Positions 51,017-63,284 of a stretch of DNA of 64,000 bases are shown here, one piece after another; the stretch's first letter is position 1, and each line of letters opens with the position of its first letter. This DNA comes from Pantoea eucrina (lineage in GTDB: Bacteria > Pseudomonadota > Gammaproteobacteria > Enterobacterales > Enterobacteriaceae). The notes under the pieces were generated by a model, which saw only the letters and a list, made by a program, of their open reading frames with translations, did no database searches and was not told the DNA's origin. The DNA lies in the NCBI RefSeq assembly GCF_001691555.1, contig NZ_MAYN01000004.1, forward strand, positions 1 to 64,000. Reading direction: 5' to 3'. The position numbers were made by a program, and so were the translations under genes.

Positions 51017-52360
51017 TCAGGAGGAACCGCGCAGCGACTGAATATGACGCGGGCGAATAAGCCCTGCACGCGCCAGCAGCCAGCAGAGCAGCTTTGCCAG
51101 GCCTGTACAGGCGGCAAAAATGATGCAGAAAAACACCACGCGCGAGCCGAATGCGTCCAGCCCCTCGCGAGCCAGAACGATCATATTAAAGACAGCACCA
51201 AAGCAGAAACTCTGCAGAACCGCGCCGGTATAGCGGTTATCGCTATCGCGTCCCTGCGTATAAAGCGCATCAAAACCTTTCATCAGGAGACCCACCGCCA
51301 CCGCTCCCAGCGGAATAAACAGTACGCCGCCCATGATCAGCAGCGAACCAAGCAGCGTCGGCGAAATAGCCAGGCCGGAGTGGTTGTTCAGAACCTCCCA
51401 GGTAAAATAGTTAGCGCTGTTCAGTATTGCCGCAGGGCGATCGGGCCACAGCCATCCCGGAATAAAGACATAAAAGTCGCGCCAGAGCGGAGCCAGTCCC
51501 TGAAAATCAATCTTGTCATAGTTCTGCAGCAGCAGCGCCAGGTTTTCCCACGGCGAAAACGTATCACGCGTCAGGTAAAGAAACGTGTAAAAGGCTTCTG
51601 CCCCGGCCACATCCAGGTTGTAGCGCCGCAGCGCCAGCCAGAACATACCGCAGATTGCCATCGCCCCTGCGCCTGCCAGCATCCAGAGCGTGATCCAGCC
51701 GCGCGTAATACCAATAAACAGAAACAGCGCAAAGGCGATGATGATATTCGCACGCGTGCCGCCCACCAGCGCATAGGTCAGCAAGCCAAAGGCCACTGTT
51801 ACCAGCAGAAACAGCAGCCACTGCCGCTGTGTCGGATGCAGAAAATAGCGAATCAGCATCGCCGGGATAAAGAAGTAGAAGAAGCGTTTTAGCGCCACGC
51901 CAGAAACCTCACTCGAGAAAATCTGGTTATAGGCGGAGAGCCGGAACAGCAGCAGCCCGTTGTGCATGAAAAACACGGTCACCGTGCCAATAGCGACCAG
52001 CGCCAGCAGCAGGCAGGTGAGATGGGTCTCGACCCGATCCATCACCAGCCACGGCTTGCGCGGCGCGGCGCTGGCTGGTCGCAGCCGCACTTTATAACTC
52101 ACATAGTAAATAGCGTAGAAGCTGGTTGCTGCCAGCAGCGCCTGCAGCAGAAACGTTGCCGGCACCACGGCCACATCAAAGCGAAATACCAGCACGCTGG
52201 TCAGAGGGAAACCAAAGTAGAAGGTCAGCAGAAACAGCAGCGTAAAAAAGAGATGAAAGTTAAAGCGTACGCGCCTGAACTCACGCCAGGTCAGCGTCAG
52301 GATAAAGCCCAGCGAGCAGAGATAAACCACCAGCAGACCACTAAACTGCAGCAGGCTCAT
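51017..52360 (-). CDS. wzyE: ECA polysaccharide chain polymerase WzyE
   Basis: WzyE joins ECA trisaccharide units on the periplasmic face of the inner membrane. The 447 residues (450 in E. coli) contain about eleven to twelve hydrophobic helices and a large periplasmic loop with the conserved segments [23 protein letters not shown] and [12 protein letters not shown]. It overlaps wecF by 4 bp. Confidence 0.95.
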   Translation of the reverse strand: MSLLQFSGLLVVYLCSLGFILTLTWREFRRVRFNFHLFFTLLFLLTFYFGFPLTSVLVFRFDVAVVPATFLLQALLAATSFYAIYYVSYKVRLRPASAAPRKPWLVMDRVETHLTCLLLALVAIGTVTVFFMHNGLLLFRLSAYNQIFSSEVSGVALKRFFYFFIPAMLIRYFLHPTQRQWLLFLLVTVAFGLLTYALVGGTRANIIIAFALFLFIGITRGWITLWMLAGAGAMAICGMFWLALRRYNLDVAGAEAFYTFLYLTRDTFSPWENLALLLQNYDKIDFQGLAPLWRDFYVFIPGWLWPDRPAAILNSANYFTWEVLNNHSGLAISPTLLGSLLIMGGVLFIPLGAVAVGLLMKGFDALYTQGRDSDNRYTGAVLQSFCFGAVFNMIVLAREGLDAFGSRVVFFCIIFAACTGLAKLLCWLLARAGLIRPRHIQSLRGSS

Positions 52361-53427
52361 GATGCACGTCCTTCACTCAGGCTGAGCGCATGGCGCCAGC
52401 CGGCAAGATAGCCCGGCGCAAAAAAGGCGATGCCTGGTTTATCACATGCCGTCAGCTGGCGCTGTGCTTCTCCGATGCGGCCGGCATCCAGTTCGTCGCA
52501 GCTGAACAGCACCGGAATGCCCTGCTCGCTGAGATCGCGCCAGAATGGATTCTTACGGTTCAGCACAAAGGGAATGTTAGCCTGAATCAGCAAACAGAGT
52601 GTGCCAATCCCCTGCTGCCGCTCAAACATAAAATAGCCAAGCTGACAGCGTCTGAGCAACTGCAGGTAGGCCGGGAAATCGAGCCTGTCGCGAATCAGCG
52701 TAACCTGTCCGGCCGGAAACAGACGCTGTGCCGCCGCATCGATCTCATCAATATAGGCATAATTGTTTGTCGGATAACCAAGCGGAACCAGTACGCTGAC
52801 CTCCTCGCCGAACTGCCGGCGTATCGCCTGCAGACCTTCAATATGCCGGTTGCTGCGGTCACCGGAGTTGCCCAGCAGAATCGTCAGTGTACCGTCCGAT
52901 GTCGCGGCTGCAGGCAGCGCAATATCAGGCATGCGCGTCGGAAAATAGAGCAGCGATGCCGGCACCTGCGGATGCCGCTGCTGATAAAAACAGAGATCGC
53001 CACGGGTGGCAAACACCTGCGCCACTCGCCCCTGCGCCATGCGTCGCAGCAGATAGAACAGGCGATATTTCAGCCCGGCTCCCTCTTCATACAGATCAGC
53101 CCCCCAGACGTGCCAGAACGCCTGATGGCGGCGGATCTTTCCGCTGAGCAGCGCCAGCCAGAGACGCGGGTTAAACTGTCCGTGGAAGAAAAAACGCCGG
53201 GAGCGATCGGCTGCGCGTGCTATCACCGCCTGTGCCAGCGCGGCTTTACTGGTGAAGGTTTCGATCTGCAACTGGCTACAGGCGGGCAGCGAGCCAGGCG
53301 CAGCAACCACCATAAAGTGGCGCGGCGCGGCGGCAGGCAATTCAGTGCTGATCACGTCATTAAAGAAACGCAGCACCGTCTGATTGTGATGCGGGATATC
53401 AGATCCCAGCACATGAAATAACGTCAT
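52357..53427 (-). CDS. wecF: TDP-Fuc4NAc:lipid II transferase WecF
   Basis: WecF adds 4-acetamido-4,6-dideoxygalactose to lipid II and completes the ECA trisaccharide. The 356-residue reading from ATG 53427 matches the E. coli N-terminus ([20 protein letters not shown]); the frame opens 12 codons earlier. [35 protein letters not shown]-type and [13 protein letters not shown] segments are conserved. It overlaps wzxE and wzyE by 4 bp each. Confidence 0.95.
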   Translation of the reverse strand: MTLFHVLGSDIPHHNQTVLRFFNDVISTELPAAAPRHFMVVAAPGSLPACSQLQIETFTSKAALAQAVIARAADRSRRFFFHGQFNPRLWLALLSGKIRRHQAFWHVWGADLYEEGAGLKYRLFYLLRRMAQGRVAQVFATRGDLCFYQQRHPQVPASLLYFPTRMPDIALPAAATSDGTLTILLGNSGDRSNRHIEGLQAIRRQFGEEVSVLVPLGYPTNNYAYIDEIDAAAQRLFPAGQVTLIRDRLDFPAYLQLLRRCQLGYFMFERQQGIGTLCLLIQANIPFVLNRKNPFWRDLSEQGIPVLFSCDELDAGRIGEAQRQLTACDKPGIAFFAPGYLAGWRHALSLSEGRAS

Positions 53428-54677
53428 TTTGTCCGGCAATAAATCAGGAAAGCGCCACAGCAAAGGGCAAAATAGAGTATATAGGTCGCCATATACGCCT
53501 GCGCTGCACCAGCCGCGCCGTGAAGCGGGATCAGCCAGCGCGAAAACAGCGTCAGCAGAGCGAACTGGCTAATTTCGGTGAGAATATAGAAGCGCAGTGA
53601 CGCTTTGGCGATCACCAGATATCCGAAAACATAGGCGCCGACTTTAAAGAGATCGCCACATAACTGCCAGATAAAAAGATCGCGCATGCCGCTAAACTGC
53701 GGGGAAAACAGCAGCCAGATCGCCATGTCGCGCAGCAGCCAGACGCAGAAACTGGCTGCCGCCACCGCCGGCAATACAAAACGCAGCGCGCGTCCAATCT
53801 CCTGCGCAATTTGCGGCTTGTGCTCAAGGCGTGCCAGCGTTGGCAGCAGCCAGACGCTGAAGGTGGCGGTAATAAACTGCAGATAGGCGTCAGAAATCGT
53901 GGTGACGCCCTGCCATAATCCTACCTGAGCCCAGCCCTGCTGTTCCGCCAGCAGATTACGCATCATCACCCACGCCACCGGCAGCGTGACCGAGGTCATC
54001 AGCGCCATCAGCGTATATTTTGCCAGATTGCGTGCCAGTGCCGGCTGCCATGCCGGTCTGAGCCAGCGCAGCGGCAGCACCGCACGGTGGCGCCGCAGCA
54101 TAATCAGCGCCGGCACCACCAGCAGCGCCGGTACCAGCGCCAGGCCCGCCAGCGCCCCCTGATAACCGCCCAGCCGCCAGCACACAATATAACCGGCCAC
54201 CCCTGTCAGGCTGCCGGTTATCAGCGCCAGCGCATTGCCGCGCGCATCGCGAAAGCCTTTCAGCAGCGCCAGGGCCAGGTTCGCCCAGGCGATGCCAAAC
54301 TGCAGAAACGCCACGATGCGCACCACACTCTGATAATGATCGTGTCCAAACAGTAACCGGCTGACCGGCGCAGCGCCCAGCAGCAGACCCGCGGCCAGCA
54401 ATACTGAAAAGCCCAGCACCATTGCAGAGGCTGTGCCGGTCAGCGCCCGCAGCTGCGCGGGCTCATGCTGCAGCTGCGCCACGCTGGCGGTGACGCCATT
54501 GAAAATGCCCGCGCCGGCCAGGACGCCGAGCACGGTGATCAGCTGCCGGAAGTTACCCGCCTGCCCGACGCCTTCCGGACCAAAACTCAGCGCCAGCAGC
54601 TTTACCACCAGCAGACCGGCCGCAATTTTGACCAGCGTGGAGGCCGCGGTCCAGACCGATGCTTTTGCCAGCGACAT
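53424..54677 (-). CDS. wzxE: ECA lipid III flippase WzxE
   Basis: WzxE moves lipid III across the inner membrane. The 417-residue MATE-like protein (416 in E. coli) has about twelve hydrophobic helices, an N-terminal [21 protein letters not shown] and the [14 protein letters not shown] loop. Its start overlaps the wecE stop by one base, and its stop overlaps wecF by 4 bp. Confidence 0.95.
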   Translation of the reverse strand: MSLAKASVWTAASTLVKIAAGLLVVKLLALSFGPEGVGQAGNFRQLITVLGVLAGAGIFNGVTASVAQLQHEPAQLRALTGTASAMVLGFSVLLAAGLLLGAAPVSRLLFGHDHYQSVVRIVAFLQFGIAWANLALALLKGFRDARGNALALITGSLTGVAGYIVCWRLGGYQGALAGLALVPALLVVPALIMLRRHRAVLPLRWLRPAWQPALARNLAKYTLMALMTSVTLPVAWVMMRNLLAEQQGWAQVGLWQGVTTISDAYLQFITATFSVWLLPTLARLEHKPQIAQEIGRALRFVLPAVAAASFCVWLLRDMAIWLLFSPQFSGMRDLFIWQLCGDLFKVGAYVFGYLVIAKASLRFYILTEISQFALLTLFSRWLIPLHGAAGAAQAYMATYILYFALCCGAFLIYCRTK

Positions 54678-55807
54678 CAGGCAAAGTAGCTCAGCAGAGA
54701 GCTAATCACGGTACGCTGATTGTTATCTGACAGGTTATAGAACAGCGGCAGGCGCAGCAGGCGCTCGCTGTCGCGCGTGGTCACACGATCCTCACCGTGG
54801 AAGCGGCCAAACCGCTCACCGGCCGGCGACGTATGCAGCGGAATATAGTGAAACACCGTGAGGATCTCCGCTTCTTTCATCCAGCGTATCAGCGCGTCGC
54901 GATCGTCACTGTCGCGCAGTTTCAGATAAAACATATGCGCGTTATGACAGCAGCTATCCGGCACTGCCGGCAGCGCAATCCGTCCCTGAGCTGCCAGCGG
55001 CTGTAGCGCGTCGTAGTAGCGCTGCCACAGTCGCAGCCGCTGCTGGTTAATGGTCTGCGCCGCTTCCAGCTGCGCCCAGAGATAGGCCGCCTGCAAATCG
55101 GCCATCAGGTAGCTTGAGCCGATATCGCGCCAGGTATATTTATCCACCTGACCGCGGAAAAACTGACTCCGGTTGGTGCCTTTTTCCCGAATGATTTCAG
55201 CACGCTCGGTGAGCGCCGCATCATTTATCAGCGTTGCGCCGCCCTCGCCTCCGGCGGTGTAGTTTTTCGTTTCATGAAAGCTAAAGCAGCCAATGTGTCC
55301 GATGGTGCCGAGCGCACGACCTTTATACTGTGACATCACGCCCTGCGCGGCATCTTCAATCACATAAAGCTGATGCTTTGCCGCCAGCGCCATAATGGTG
55401 TCCATTTCACACGCCACGCCCGCATAGTGCACCGGTACGATAGCGCGTGTTTTCGGCGTGATCGCTGCCTCAATCTGTGTTTCGTCGATGTTCATCGTAT
55501 CCGGACGCACGTCAACAAAGACAATGGTGGCACCGCGCAGCACAAACGCGTTGGCAGTAGAGACAAAGGTATAGCTCGGCATAATCACTTCGTCGCCAGG
55601 CGCAATGTTGATCAGCAGCGCTGCCATCTCCAGCGAGGCAGTGCAGGAGGGGGTCAGCAGCACTTTTTTACTGCCAAAATGCTGTTCCATCCACTGCTGG
55701 CAGCGACGGGTGAAGCCGCCGTCACCGCACAGTTTGCCGCTGGCCATTGCCGACTGCATATAGTCTGTTTCAGTGCCCACCACAGGGGGCGCGTTAAAAG
55801 GGATCAT
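54677..55807 (-). CDS. wecE: dTDP-4-dehydro-6-deoxy-D-glucose aminotransferase WecE
   Basis: WecE makes dTDP-4-amino-4,6-dideoxy-D-galactose with glutamate as amino donor. The 376 residues equal E. coli WecE. It is a DegT/DnrJ/EryC1 PLP enzyme with the cofactor Lys in CFSFHETKNYTAGGEGG, EDAAQGVMSQYKG and the N-terminal FNAPPVVGTE. It overlaps wecD by 4 bp. Confidence 0.96.
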   Translation of the reverse strand: MIPFNAPPVVGTETDYMQSAMASGKLCGDGGFTRRCQQWMEQHFGSKKVLLTPSCTASLEMAALLINIAPGDEVIMPSYTFVSTANAFVLRGATIVFVDVRPDTMNIDETQIEAAITPKTRAIVPVHYAGVACEMDTIMALAAKHQLYVIEDAAQGVMSQYKGRALGTIGHIGCFSFHETKNYTAGGEGGATLINDAALTERAEIIREKGTNRSQFFRGQVDKYTWRDIGSSYLMADLQAAYLWAQLEAAQTINQQRLRLWQRYYDALQPLAAQGRIALPAVPDSCCHNAHMFYLKLRDSDDRDALIRWMKEAEILTVFHYIPLHTSPAGERFGRFHGEDRVTTRDSERLLRLPLFYNLSDNNQRTVISSLLSYFA

Positions 55808-56502
55808 GGTGCTTTCCTGTAGAACCAGTAGGCGGTGCTTTCCAGCCGGGCACCGCAGCGTAAATAGAGGCGCAGCGCCGCAAGATTGCTGAGCTGCGTG
55901 GCAACGCGCAGTTGTGACAGCTGACGCACCCGGCCCCAGTCAGCGGCGGCCAGCAGCAGACGCTGGCCGATTCCCTGCGATCGGGCGTCCGGCAGCACGG
56001 CCAGCAGTCCGATACGTGCGTCGCCGTTCACTTCACGGATGGAGACAAAGCCCTGCAGGCTTCCCCGCTCATCGCAGGCGATCAGACACTGGTGATCAAA
56101 GGTGCCGCGCACCGCGTTTTCAATCCACTGCGCATAAAACCGGCCGCTGTCGGCCGCGTCAAACCACGGCGCGCGAAACCGGCTCTGGCTGAATGCCTCT
56201 GCGGCAGCGGCACGCAGCGCCGGGATCTGCGCCTCACGCGCAATCCGCACGCCGGACTGACGCGCTGTCTGCGTCAGCGCCAGCGTCAGATCGGCTTCGC
56301 CCTCAACCAGCTGAAAGCCGTGCTGGCAAACCGCATCAATCGCCGCGGTCTGCTCTGCCGGAATTTTTATCTGCAGCAGGCCCGTCGCCTGCTGCAGCGC
56401 CTGCGGCAGCGTCAGCTCTCCCGGCAGCGTCAGGCGCGCCGTGGGCTGATGAAAGAAGGCGCTCTCCCACTCAAGGGGATCAATACTGACGCGGACGGGC
56501 AT
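55804..56502 (-). CDS. wecD: dTDP-4-amino-4,6-dideoxy-D-galactose acyltransferase WecD
   Basis: WecD acetylates the WecE product with acetyl-CoA to give dTDP-Fuc4NAc. The 232 residues (224 in E. coli) have a variable N-terminal half and a C-terminal GNAT domain with [29 protein letters not shown], the acetyl-CoA loop [11 protein letters not shown] and [10 protein letters not shown]. Its start lies inside the 3' end of rffH (23-bp overlap), as in E. coli. Confidence 0.95.
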   Translation of the reverse strand: MPVRVSIDPLEWESAFFHQPTARLTLPGELTLPQALQQATGLLQIKIPAEQTAAIDAVCQHGFQLVEGEADLTLALTQTARQSGVRIAREAQIPALRAAAAEAFSQSRFRAPWFDAADSGRFYAQWIENAVRGTFDHQCLIACDERGSLQGFVSIREVNGDARIGLLAVLPDARSQGIGQRLLLAAADWGRVRQLSQLRVATQLSNLAALRLYLRCGARLESTAYWFYRKAP

Positions 56503-57361
56503 GTAAGATATCCAGCAGATACTGGCCGTAGCCGGTTTTGGTTAACGCCTCGCCTGCCGCCTGCAGCTGCGCATCGCTCAGCCAGCCGTTGCGCCAGGCA
56601 ATCTCTTCCAGACAGGCTATCTTGAAACCCTGCCGCTTTTCCACCGTCTGCACGAAGACGCTGGCTTCCACCAGGCTGTCGTGTGTGCCGGTATCCAGCC
56701 AGGCAAACCCACGGCCCAGCAGCTCAACAGAGAGTGCGCCTGCCTCCATGTACATCTGATTAATCGCCGTAATTTCCAGCTCACCGCGCGCCGAAGGCTG
56801 GACGCGCTTTGCAAACTCCACCACGCGACGATCGTAGAAATAGAGGCCGGTGACGGCCCAGCGTGATTTTGGCTGCGCCGGCTTTTCTTCGATTGAAAGC
56901 GCATTAAACGCTTCATCAAACTCCACCACGCCAAACCGCTCGGGATCCATTACCTGATAGGCAAATACCGTTGCACCTTCAGTGCGTGCAGCCACCTTTT
57001 TCAGCTTCGGACTGAAACCCTGTCCAAAGTAGAGATTATCACCCAGCACCAGACAGCAGTGGTCGTCGCCAATAAACGATTCACCAATAATAAAAGCCTG
57101 TGCCAGCCCATCCGGGCTTGGCTGCTCCGCATATGACAGCCGGATACCAAACTCACTGCCATCGCCCAGCAGACGCTCAAAGTGCGCCCGATCGTCAGGC
57201 GTGGTGATGATTAACACATCGCGGATGCCCGCCAGCATCAGGACAGAAAGGGGATAATAAATCATCGGCTTGTCATACACCGGCAGCAGCTGCTTGGAAA
57301 TTGCGCGGGTAATCGGATGCAGGCGCGTTCCTGAACCACCCGCCAGAATAATACCTTTCAT
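56480..57361 (-). CDS. rffH: Glucose-1-phosphate thymidylyltransferase RffH
   Basis: RffH makes dTDP-glucose from dTTP and glucose-1-phosphate. The 293-residue reading from ATG 57361 equals E. coli RffH; an ATG directly before it (57364) is nearer to the AAGGAG. The nucleotide loop [37 protein letters not shown] and LDTGTHDSL are family motifs. It is followed by wecD with a 23-bp overlap. Confidence 0.96.
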   Translation of the reverse strand: MKGIILAGGSGTRLHPITRAISKQLLPVYDKPMIYYPLSVLMLAGIRDVLIITTPDDRAHFERLLGDGSEFGIRLSYAEQPSPDGLAQAFIIGESFIGDDHCCLVLGDNLYFGQGFSPKLKKVAARTEGATVFAYQVMDPERFGVVEFDEAFNALSIEEKPAQPKSRWAVTGLYFYDRRVVEFAKRVQPSARGELEITAINQMYMEAGALSVELLGRGFAWLDTGTHDSLVEASVFVQTVEKRQGFKIACLEEIAWRNGWLSDAQLQAAGEALTKTGYGQYLLDILHARPRQY

Positions 57362-57383
57362 CATTGCTCCTTCTGGCTATGCT

Positions 57384-58460
57384 TCAGCGCGATGTGGTTA
57401 AGCCGAGGCGTTCAGCGCGATAGCTGCCGTTGAGAATAGCCTGCCACCACTGCGGGTTAGCCAGATACCACTCCACCGTTTTACGTATGCCGCTCTCAAA
57501 GGTTTCCTGTGGTGTCCAGCCCAGTTCGCGGGCAATTTTACCGGCATCGATGGCGTAACGCAGATCGTGTCCGGGACGGTCGGTAACAAAGGTGATCAAC
57601 TCACGATAGCTGCCGATCGCCGCAGGACGTTGCCCGGGGGCAAGCTCATCGAGCAGATCGCACAGGGCATGCACCACATCAAGATTACGTCGCTCATTAT
57701 GACCGCCAATATTATAGGTCTCGCCTGCTTTGCCGTGACTGACAACGGTATAGAGCGCGCGCGCATGATCTTCCACATAGAGCCAGTCGCGGATCTGGCT
57801 GCCGTTGCCATAAACCGGCAGCGCCTTGCCCGCCAGCGCATTGATGATGGTCAGCGGGATCAGCTTCTCCGGAAAATGGCGCGGGCCATAATTATTGGAG
57901 CAGTTGGTCACTACCACGGGGAGGCCATAGGTTCGCATCCAGGCACGCATCAGATGATCGCTGCTGGCTTTTGATGCGGAGTAGGGGCTGCTCGGCGCGT
58001 AAGGCGTGGTTTCGGTAAAAAAGTCGTCCGTGCCGTGCAGATCGCCAAACACTTCGTCCGTAGAAATATGATGCAGCAGGAAATCAGCCTGGCGCGTGCT
58101 CTCCAGCGTCTGCCAGTAGTGGCGTACCGCTTCCAGCAGATGATACGTGCCGACAATATTGGTTTCGATAAAGGCAAACGGACCATCAATCGAGCGATCG
58201 ACATGGCTTTCTGCTGCCAGATGCATCACGTAGTCGGGCTGATACTGCGCCAGTACCCGGTCAAGCTCTGGCCGGTGACAGATATCAACCTGCTCAAAGG
58301 TAAAACGCGGATCGTGCTGCACGTCAGCCAGCGACGCCAGATTGCCGGCATAGCTCAGCTTATCCACCACCACCACCTGGTGCTCCGTGCTTTCAATCAG
58401 AAAGCGCACCAGCGCTGAGCCAATAAATCCCGCGCCGCCGGTGATCAGAAAGCGCTTCAT
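57384..58460 (-). CDS. rffG: dTDP-glucose 4,6-dehydratase RffG
   Basis: RffG converts dTDP-glucose to dTDP-4-keto-6-deoxyglucose. The 358-residue reading from ATG 58460 has the Rossmann loop [15 protein letters not shown], the catalytic STDEVFGDL and [10 protein letters not shown] (Tyr-x3-Lys), and [14 protein letters not shown]. The open frame begins ten codons upstream inside wecC. It overlaps wecC by 4 bp and lies 22 bp before the rffH start. Confidence 0.96.
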   Translation of the reverse strand: MKRFLITGGAGFIGSALVRFLIESTEHQVVVVDKLSYAGNLASLADVQHDPRFTFEQVDICHRPELDRVLAQYQPDYVMHLAAESHVDRSIDGPFAFIETNIVGTYHLLEAVRHYWQTLESTRQADFLLHHISTDEVFGDLHGTDDFFTETTPYAPSSPYSASKASSDHLMRAWMRTYGLPVVVTNCSNNYGPRHFPEKLIPLTIINALAGKALPVYGNGSQIRDWLYVEDHARALYTVVSHGKAGETYNIGGHNERRNLDVVHALCDLLDELAPGQRPAAIGSYRELITFVTDRPGHDLRYAIDAGKIARELGWTPQETFESGIRKTVEWYLANPQWWQAILNGSYRAERLGLTTSR

Positions 58461-59716
58461 CGCCAGACTCCTTTGGTATCGACAATCCACGGCTGGGCAA
58501 TTTGCGCGGCGTCAATCGCCCGGAACCGGGCATGATCGACCAGCATGACCAGAATGTCAGCCTGCTGCAGCGCCTGCTCTGCAGACACCAGCGACGCGTC
58601 CTGCGCCAGCCGGTCAGGGATCGTCGTAACGTGCGGCTCGACAACCCAGGTTTTTCCGCTGTGCCACGCCGCAATACGCTGCGCTACCGCCATCGCCGGA
58701 CTCTCACGCAGATCGTCGATATCGGGCTTAAAGGCCAGCCCGAAGCAGGCAATTGCGATCTCGCTGGCACGCTTATCACTCTGCGTCACACACTCTGCCA
58801 GCGCCTGTTTTACCTGTTCCAGTACCCAGCCAGGCTTGGCATCATTCACTTCACGCGCGGTGCGGATCAGCCGCGCCTGCTGCGGGTTCTGCGCCACAAT
58901 AAACCACGGGTCGACGGCAATGCAGTGCCCGCCCACGCCGGGGCCAGGCTGCAAAATATTAACGCGCGGATGACGGTTCGCCAGCGCTATCAGCTCCCAG
59001 ACGTTGATCTTCTGATCGGCGCAAATCAGTGACAGCTCATTCGCAAAGGCAATATTGACATCGCGAAAGCTGTTTTCCGTCAGTTTGCACATCTCCGCCG
59101 TACGCGCGTTGGTTTCAACGCAGGCACCGCGCAGAAAAATACGGTACAGCTCGCTGGCCCGCGCTGAGCAGGCGGGCGTCATGCCGCCAATCACGCGATC
59201 GTTCTCCAGCAGTTCGGTCATAACTTTGCCAGGCAGCACCCGCTCCGGACAGTAGGCGATAAAGATATCGCTTTCACCCTCATGCTGAGGGAAACGCAGA
59301 TCGGGACGCGCCTCTGCCAGCCACTCTGCCATCTGCTCTGTGGCGCCGACCGGCGAGGTAGACTCCAGAATAACCAGATCGCCGGTTTTCAGTACCGGTG
59401 CCAGCGACAGCGCTGCCGCACGGACAAAGCTCAGGTCTGGCTGATGATCGTTCATAAAGGGCGTCGGCACTGCGATCAGAAACGCCTCTGCCGGTTCTGC
59501 CGTTGTGGTGGCGCGCAGCAGCCCCTGCTGTACCGCCTGCCGGACGACCTCACCGAGATCGGGCTCCACGATATGGATTTCACCCCGGTTAATGGTGTCA
59601 ACGGCGCGCAGATTGACATCCACGCCCACGACCTGCTTTCCCCTTGAAGCGAAAACGGCTGCCGTTGGCAGCCCGATGTAACCCAGTCCGATGACGGAAA
59701 TGGTATTAAAAGACAT
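58457..59716 (-). CDS. wecC: UDP-N-acetyl-D-mannosamine dehydrogenase WecC
   Basis: WecC oxidises UDP-ManNAc twice with NAD to UDP-ManNAcA. The 419-residue reading from ATG 59716 has the NAD loop [16 protein letters not shown], the catalytic Cys region [15 protein letters not shown], and [15 protein letters not shown]. It starts 2 bp after wecB ends and overlaps rffG by 4 bp. Confidence 0.96.
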   Translation of the reverse strand: MSFNTISVIGLGYIGLPTAAVFASRGKQVVGVDVNLRAVDTINRGEIHIVEPDLGEVVRQAVQQGLLRATTTAEPAEAFLIAVPTPFMNDHQPDLSFVRAAALSLAPVLKTGDLVILESTSPVGATEQMAEWLAEARPDLRFPQHEGESDIFIAYCPERVLPGKVMTELLENDRVIGGMTPACSARASELYRIFLRGACVETNARTAEMCKLTENSFRDVNIAFANELSLICADQKINVWELIALANRHPRVNILQPGPGVGGHCIAVDPWFIVAQNPQQARLIRTAREVNDAKPGWVLEQVKQALAECVTQSDKRASEIAIACFGLAFKPDIDDLRESPAMAVAQRIAAWHSGKTWVVEPHVTTIPDRLAQDASLVSAEQALQQADILVMLVDHARFRAIDAAQIAQPWIVDTKGVWR

Positions 59717-59718
59717 AA

Positions 59719-60843
59719 TTAAACTCTGTTGTTGTTCAGCGCCTGCAGAATGCGTGCACAGGCGTGGCCGTCGCCATAAGGGTTGTGCGCCCGGCTCATA
59801 CTCTGCCACGCCTCTTCATCCTGCAGCAGCAGGGTGACTTCAGCGACAATGGTATCGATATCCGTACCAACCAGTTTTACCGTCCCTGCCGCGACCGCTT
59901 CCGGCCGCTCTGTGGTATCACGCATCACCAGCACCGGTTTCCCCAGCGACGGCGCTTCTTCCTGAATCCCACCGGAATCGGTGAGGATCAGCCATGAACG
60001 GTTCATTAACCAGACAAACGGCAGATACTCCTGCGGTTCGATCAGAATGATATTATCGATGCCGCTAAGTATCCGGTTAACCGGCTCGCTGACGTTGGGA
60101 TTGAGATGCACCGGATAGACAATCTGCGCCTGCGGATGAAGGCGGGCAATCTGCGCCAGCGCGCTGCAGATACGCTCAAAACCCTTACCAAAACTTTCGC
60201 GCCGGTGACCGGTAACCAGGATCAGCTTTCTGTCCGGATCCAGAAACGGATAGCGCGCCGCCAGGCGGGCATTGAGATCGGCATTGGTCAGGACGCGATC
60301 GCGTACCCACAGCAGCGCATCGATCACCGTGTTGCCGGTGACGAAAATACGCGCATCAGGAAGATTTTCCCGCAGCAGGTTCTGCCGCGATGTCGTAGTG
60401 GGGGTAAAGTGATAGCTTGCCAGATGTCCCGTCAGCGTGCGGTTGGCCTCTTCCGGCCAGGGTGACATCAGGTTACCGGTGCGCAGGCCCGCTTCAACGT
60501 GCCCTACCGGGATCTGCTGGTAAAAGGCCGCCAGGCTGGCAGCCAGTGTGGTGGTGGTATCACCATGCACCAGCACCACGTCAGGTTTAAAATCGGCTAA
60601 AACGGTTTTCATGCCCTGCAGAATACGGCAGGTGATTTCGGTCAGTCCCTGCTCCGGACGCATGATATTTAAATCGTAATCGGGCTGCAGCTGAAACAGA
60701 TGCAGCACCTGATCGAGCATTTCACGGTGCTGTGCGGTGACGCACAGTCGGGATTCAAATGCAGCATCCTGCGCCAGTGCCTGCACCAGCGGCGCCATTT
60801 TAATGGCTTCAGGACGGGTGCCAAATACAGTCAGTACTTTCAC
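59719..60843 (-). CDS. wecB: UDP-N-acetylglucosamine 2-epimerase WecB
   Basis: WecB interconverts UDP-GlcNAc and UDP-ManNAc. The 374-residue reading starts with GTG at 60843, aligned to the E. coli N-terminus [19 protein letters not shown]; the upstream open frame enters wzzE and is not conserved. [33 protein letters not shown] and [19 protein letters not shown] are intact. It lies 10 bp after wzzE. Confidence 0.95.
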   Translation of the reverse strand: MKVLTVFGTRPEAIKMAPLVQALAQDAAFESRLCVTAQHREMLDQVLHLFQLQPDYDLNIMRPEQGLTEITCRILQGMKTVLADFKPDVVLVHGDTTTTLAASLAAFYQQIPVGHVEAGLRTGNLMSPWPEEANRTLTGHLASYHFTPTTTSRQNLLRENLPDARIFVTGNTVIDALLWVRDRVLTNADLNARLAARYPFLDPDRKLILVTGHRRESFGKGFERICSALAQIARLHPQAQIVYPVHLNPNVSEPVNRILSGIDNIILIEPQEYLPFVWLMNRSWLILTDSGGIQEEAPSLGKPVLVMRDTTERPEAVAAGTVKLVGTDIDTIVAEVTLLLQDEEAWQSMSRAHNPYGDGHACARILQALNNNRV

Positions 60844-60853
60844 GCTGATTCTC

Positions 60854-61900
60854 TTATTGGCGAATAGCTGATAACGCACGCGGCCGGCGCACCAGCGCCA
60901 CACCCGCGCCGACCAGCGCACCGATCGCTCCCCACATCACCATCATAAACAGACGGCGCGGGCTATCGCGTGAAACGGGCTCTTCCGGCGTGCGCAGGTA
61001 GCGGTAAGTCTGGAACTGTTTATCCAGACGAGGGCCAGCCTGTAGCGTGCTCAGCATCGCCCTGTTTTGATCATAGCTTAAATCGTAGGCGGGGCCGCTG
61101 GCCTGCAGCATATCGAGCTGAGCCTGCAGTCGCTGCTGCCCCAGTAAAAAGCGGTCGCTCTCTGGCAGACTTTCACCCGCAGCGGGCGCCCGGTTATCGG
61201 TAATACCCTGCTGGCTGGCCAGCTTCAGCGCCTGTTCAATACGCTGACGCTGGCGATCGTATACTGCCTGCGCCACGGCCTGCTGCCGGTCAACCTGCGA
61301 CTGCAGCTGCACGTCTCGCGCCTGCCATGCGCCTTTCAGTTCTTCATTCAGATGACGGGCCGCACGCTCACTGGCGTAGGCAATGTACTGCCGTAAAAGA
61401 TTGTTAGCGTCACCTGCGGTTTCTGCCACCAGCCGGACCGTATCAAGCGTGTTGTGCGCGCTATCTGCCGGCATAAACTGGATATTGGTGATCATGTCAT
61501 CCAGCAGGGCGGCATCATTGTGTGCATTACCGCTTTTACGACTTTTAAAATAGTCGGTCTGCTGCCAGAAGTCGCGACGCGTATCCCATGACGCGAGCTG
61601 CATGGTGAACTCCTGATACACCTCATCCATTACGGTAGGTGCCGGATTATTCAGGCTCAGCGTAGTGCTGTGGATATCAAGGTTATTCAGAAACTGCTGC
61701 TGTACATAGTAGTCGCCCAGCATGTTCACCGTTGGCCTGTCGGTCACCGCCGTGGTGCTCCACGCCTGTTTCATCAGCATTGAAGCCAGCCAGGCCAGCA
61801 GGGCAAACAGAACAGCGCAGCCCGCTATCCAGCGTTTACCACGCCACAGCGTGCAGCCCAGGCCGCGAATATCCAGTTCATTCTCCACAACAGCGGTCAT
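60854..61900 (-). CDS. wzzE: ECA chain-length modulator WzzE
   Basis: WzzE sets ECA chain length and cyclic ECA size by acting with WzyE. Its 348 residues equal E. coli WzzE. Two membrane helices (about residues 24-43 and 316-337) flank a long helical periplasmic domain with coiled-coil Gln-rich stretches (about 175-235). The C-terminal helix carries Gly repeats typical of Wzz. It lies 33 bp after wecA. Confidence 0.95.
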   Translation of the reverse strand: MTAVVENELDIRGLGCTLWRGKRWIAGCAVLFALLAWLASMLMKQAWSTTAVTDRPTVNMLGDYYVQQQFLNNLDIHSTTLSLNNPAPTVMDEVYQEFTMQLASWDTRRDFWQQTDYFKSRKSGNAHNDAALLDDMITNIQFMPADSAHNTLDTVRLVAETAGDANNLLRQYIAYASERAARHLNEELKGAWQARDVQLQSQVDRQQAVAQAVYDRQRQRIEQALKLASQQGITDNRAPAAGESLPESDRFLLGQQRLQAQLDMLQASGPAYDLSYDQNRAMLSTLQAGPRLDKQFQTYRYLRTPEEPVSRDSPRRLFMMVMWGAIGALVGAGVALVRRPRALSAIRQ

Positions 61901-61933
61901 AACAGCGGTGTCCTTATCGGATGCTTATCCAGG

Positions 61934-63025
61934 TCATGTTTTATTGATATGCGCGTGATTCCATCTGCGCTTGAGACGGCGAATCATTCGTGCCATACGC
62001 CACGCGTGCTTAATACAGTAGCCGTAGAGCAGAAATGCCACCAGGAAGAGCACCAGCATGACCCACTCAGGTATGAAAGCCAGATATTCGCCCAGCACCC
62101 CAATGCCTGCCAGCAGCGCCGCCGCCAGCGTGATCAGCAAAAAAGCCTGCCGTGACGAGAAGCCGGCACGCATGATGAGATGGTGAATATGTTGCCTGTC
62201 GGCTGAGAAGGGACTCATGCCCTTGCGTAACCGGCGATACATGATGGCTACCATATCCATTAAAGGAATGGCGATCAGCCACAGCGCGGTGACCGGCGTA
62301 ATAGGATGACTCAGGCCCTGAGTGGTTTCCAGCAGGATCCAGATAATGGTGAAACCGATCATGGTGCTGCCGGCATCACCCATAAATACTTTATAGCGTT
62401 TGCCCAGAAAACCCAGGTTCAGCAGGATATAGGGAATAGTGGCGGCGATCATAGCGAAACACCACATAGCCAGGCTGGTCATGCCGTCGAAATAGAGAAT
62501 GATACCCATTGCTCCGAACGTCACACAGGAGAGCCCGCCCAGCAAGCCATCAATACCGTCAACCATGTTAAACGCATTAATTGCCGCCCAGACGGCGAAC
62601 AGCGTTAATACATAGCCAAAGGGACCCACGACAATCTCTACCGGACCCACAATAAAACCCAGACTCAGCAAATAGAGCTTAGCGCCATACATCATCACGA
62701 CGGCGATAATCGCCTGCATACAGGCACGAAACTTTACGCTGATATCAAAGCGATCGTCGAGCGCGCCTACCAGTACCAGCACGCCAGCACAGAACAGATA
62801 GAGCAGGCCATTCGGCATATAGGACTGCGTAATAAGGAACGCGAAGCAAACGCCGGCGTAAACGGAAATACCGCCAACGAGAGGAATAACACCCTGATGC
62901 TTTTTCCTTGCATTAGGTTTATCAACTAACCCGATTTTTTTTGCGACCTTGCGGGCCATAAAAAGGAATGCCAGAGAGAAGAGAAAAGTTAAACCCAGCT
63001 CTGCACCCATAGTGAGTAAATTCAC
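61934..63025 (-). CDS. wecA: Undecaprenyl-phosphate GlcNAc-1-phosphate transferase WecA
   Basis: WecA starts ECA and many O-antigens by moving GlcNAc-1-phosphate onto undecaprenyl phosphate. The 363-residue reading starts at GTG 63025 (GAGAG seven nt upstream), which lines up with the E. coli start; an ATG at 63058 is the alternative. About eleven helices are visible with GALDDRFD, INAFNMVDGIDGL, FMGDAGSTMIGF and the HIHHLIMRAG loop. It is the first gene of the wec operon and follows the rho terminator; the 259 bp upstream show no promoter I can place surely. Confidence 0.95.
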   Translation of the reverse strand: MNLLTMGAELGLTFLFSLAFLFMARKVAKKIGLVDKPNARKKHQGVIPLVGGISVYAGVCFAFLITQSYMPNGLLYLFCAGVLVLVGALDDRFDISVKFRACMQAIIAVVMMYGAKLYLLSLGFIVGPVEIVVGPFGYVLTLFAVWAAINAFNMVDGIDGLLGGLSCVTFGAMGIILYFDGMTSLAMWCFAMIAATIPYILLNLGFLGKRYKVFMGDAGSTMIGFTIIWILLETTQGLSHPITPVTALWLIAIPLMDMVAIMYRRLRKGMSPFSADRQHIHHLIMRAGFSSRQAFLLITLAAALLAGIGVLGEYLAFIPEWVMLVLFLVAFLLYGYCIKHAWRMARMIRRLKRRWNHAHINKT

Positions 63026-63193
63026 ATTAACGCTCTCAGCTAAAATCGTGGACAACAATAACCAAAACCCCGGTTATTGCTGTATATCCCTGTCTGACCA
63101 GGCCGCAGCGCGCGCAATTGCTGAAAAAATCGCCGCCTTTCTGCTTGCGTCATTCTAAACGTTTTCTGACTCGCCTAATCCTAATGCGCACAA

Positions 63194-63224
63194 ATAAAAA
63201 ACGCCACGATAAGCCGTGGCGTTT
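63194..63224 (-). terminator. Rho-independent terminator of rho
   Basis: On the minus strand ACGCCACG/CGTGGCGT (63222-63215 and 63208-63201) with loop GCTTAT, flanked by AA/TT and followed by TTTTTATTT to 63194. It lies 60 bp after the rho stop. Confidence 0.9.
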
Positions 63225-63284
63225 AACAGAAATAATGCCGATCTATTACCTGCGTAACAATATAATTGCTTCGCTTTTAGCCGC

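Noticed and set aside
52390-53421. 343-codon plus-strand ORF opposite wecF
   Set aside because: Fully antisense to wecF, which is conserved and coupled to its neighbours; no similarity or ribosome site.
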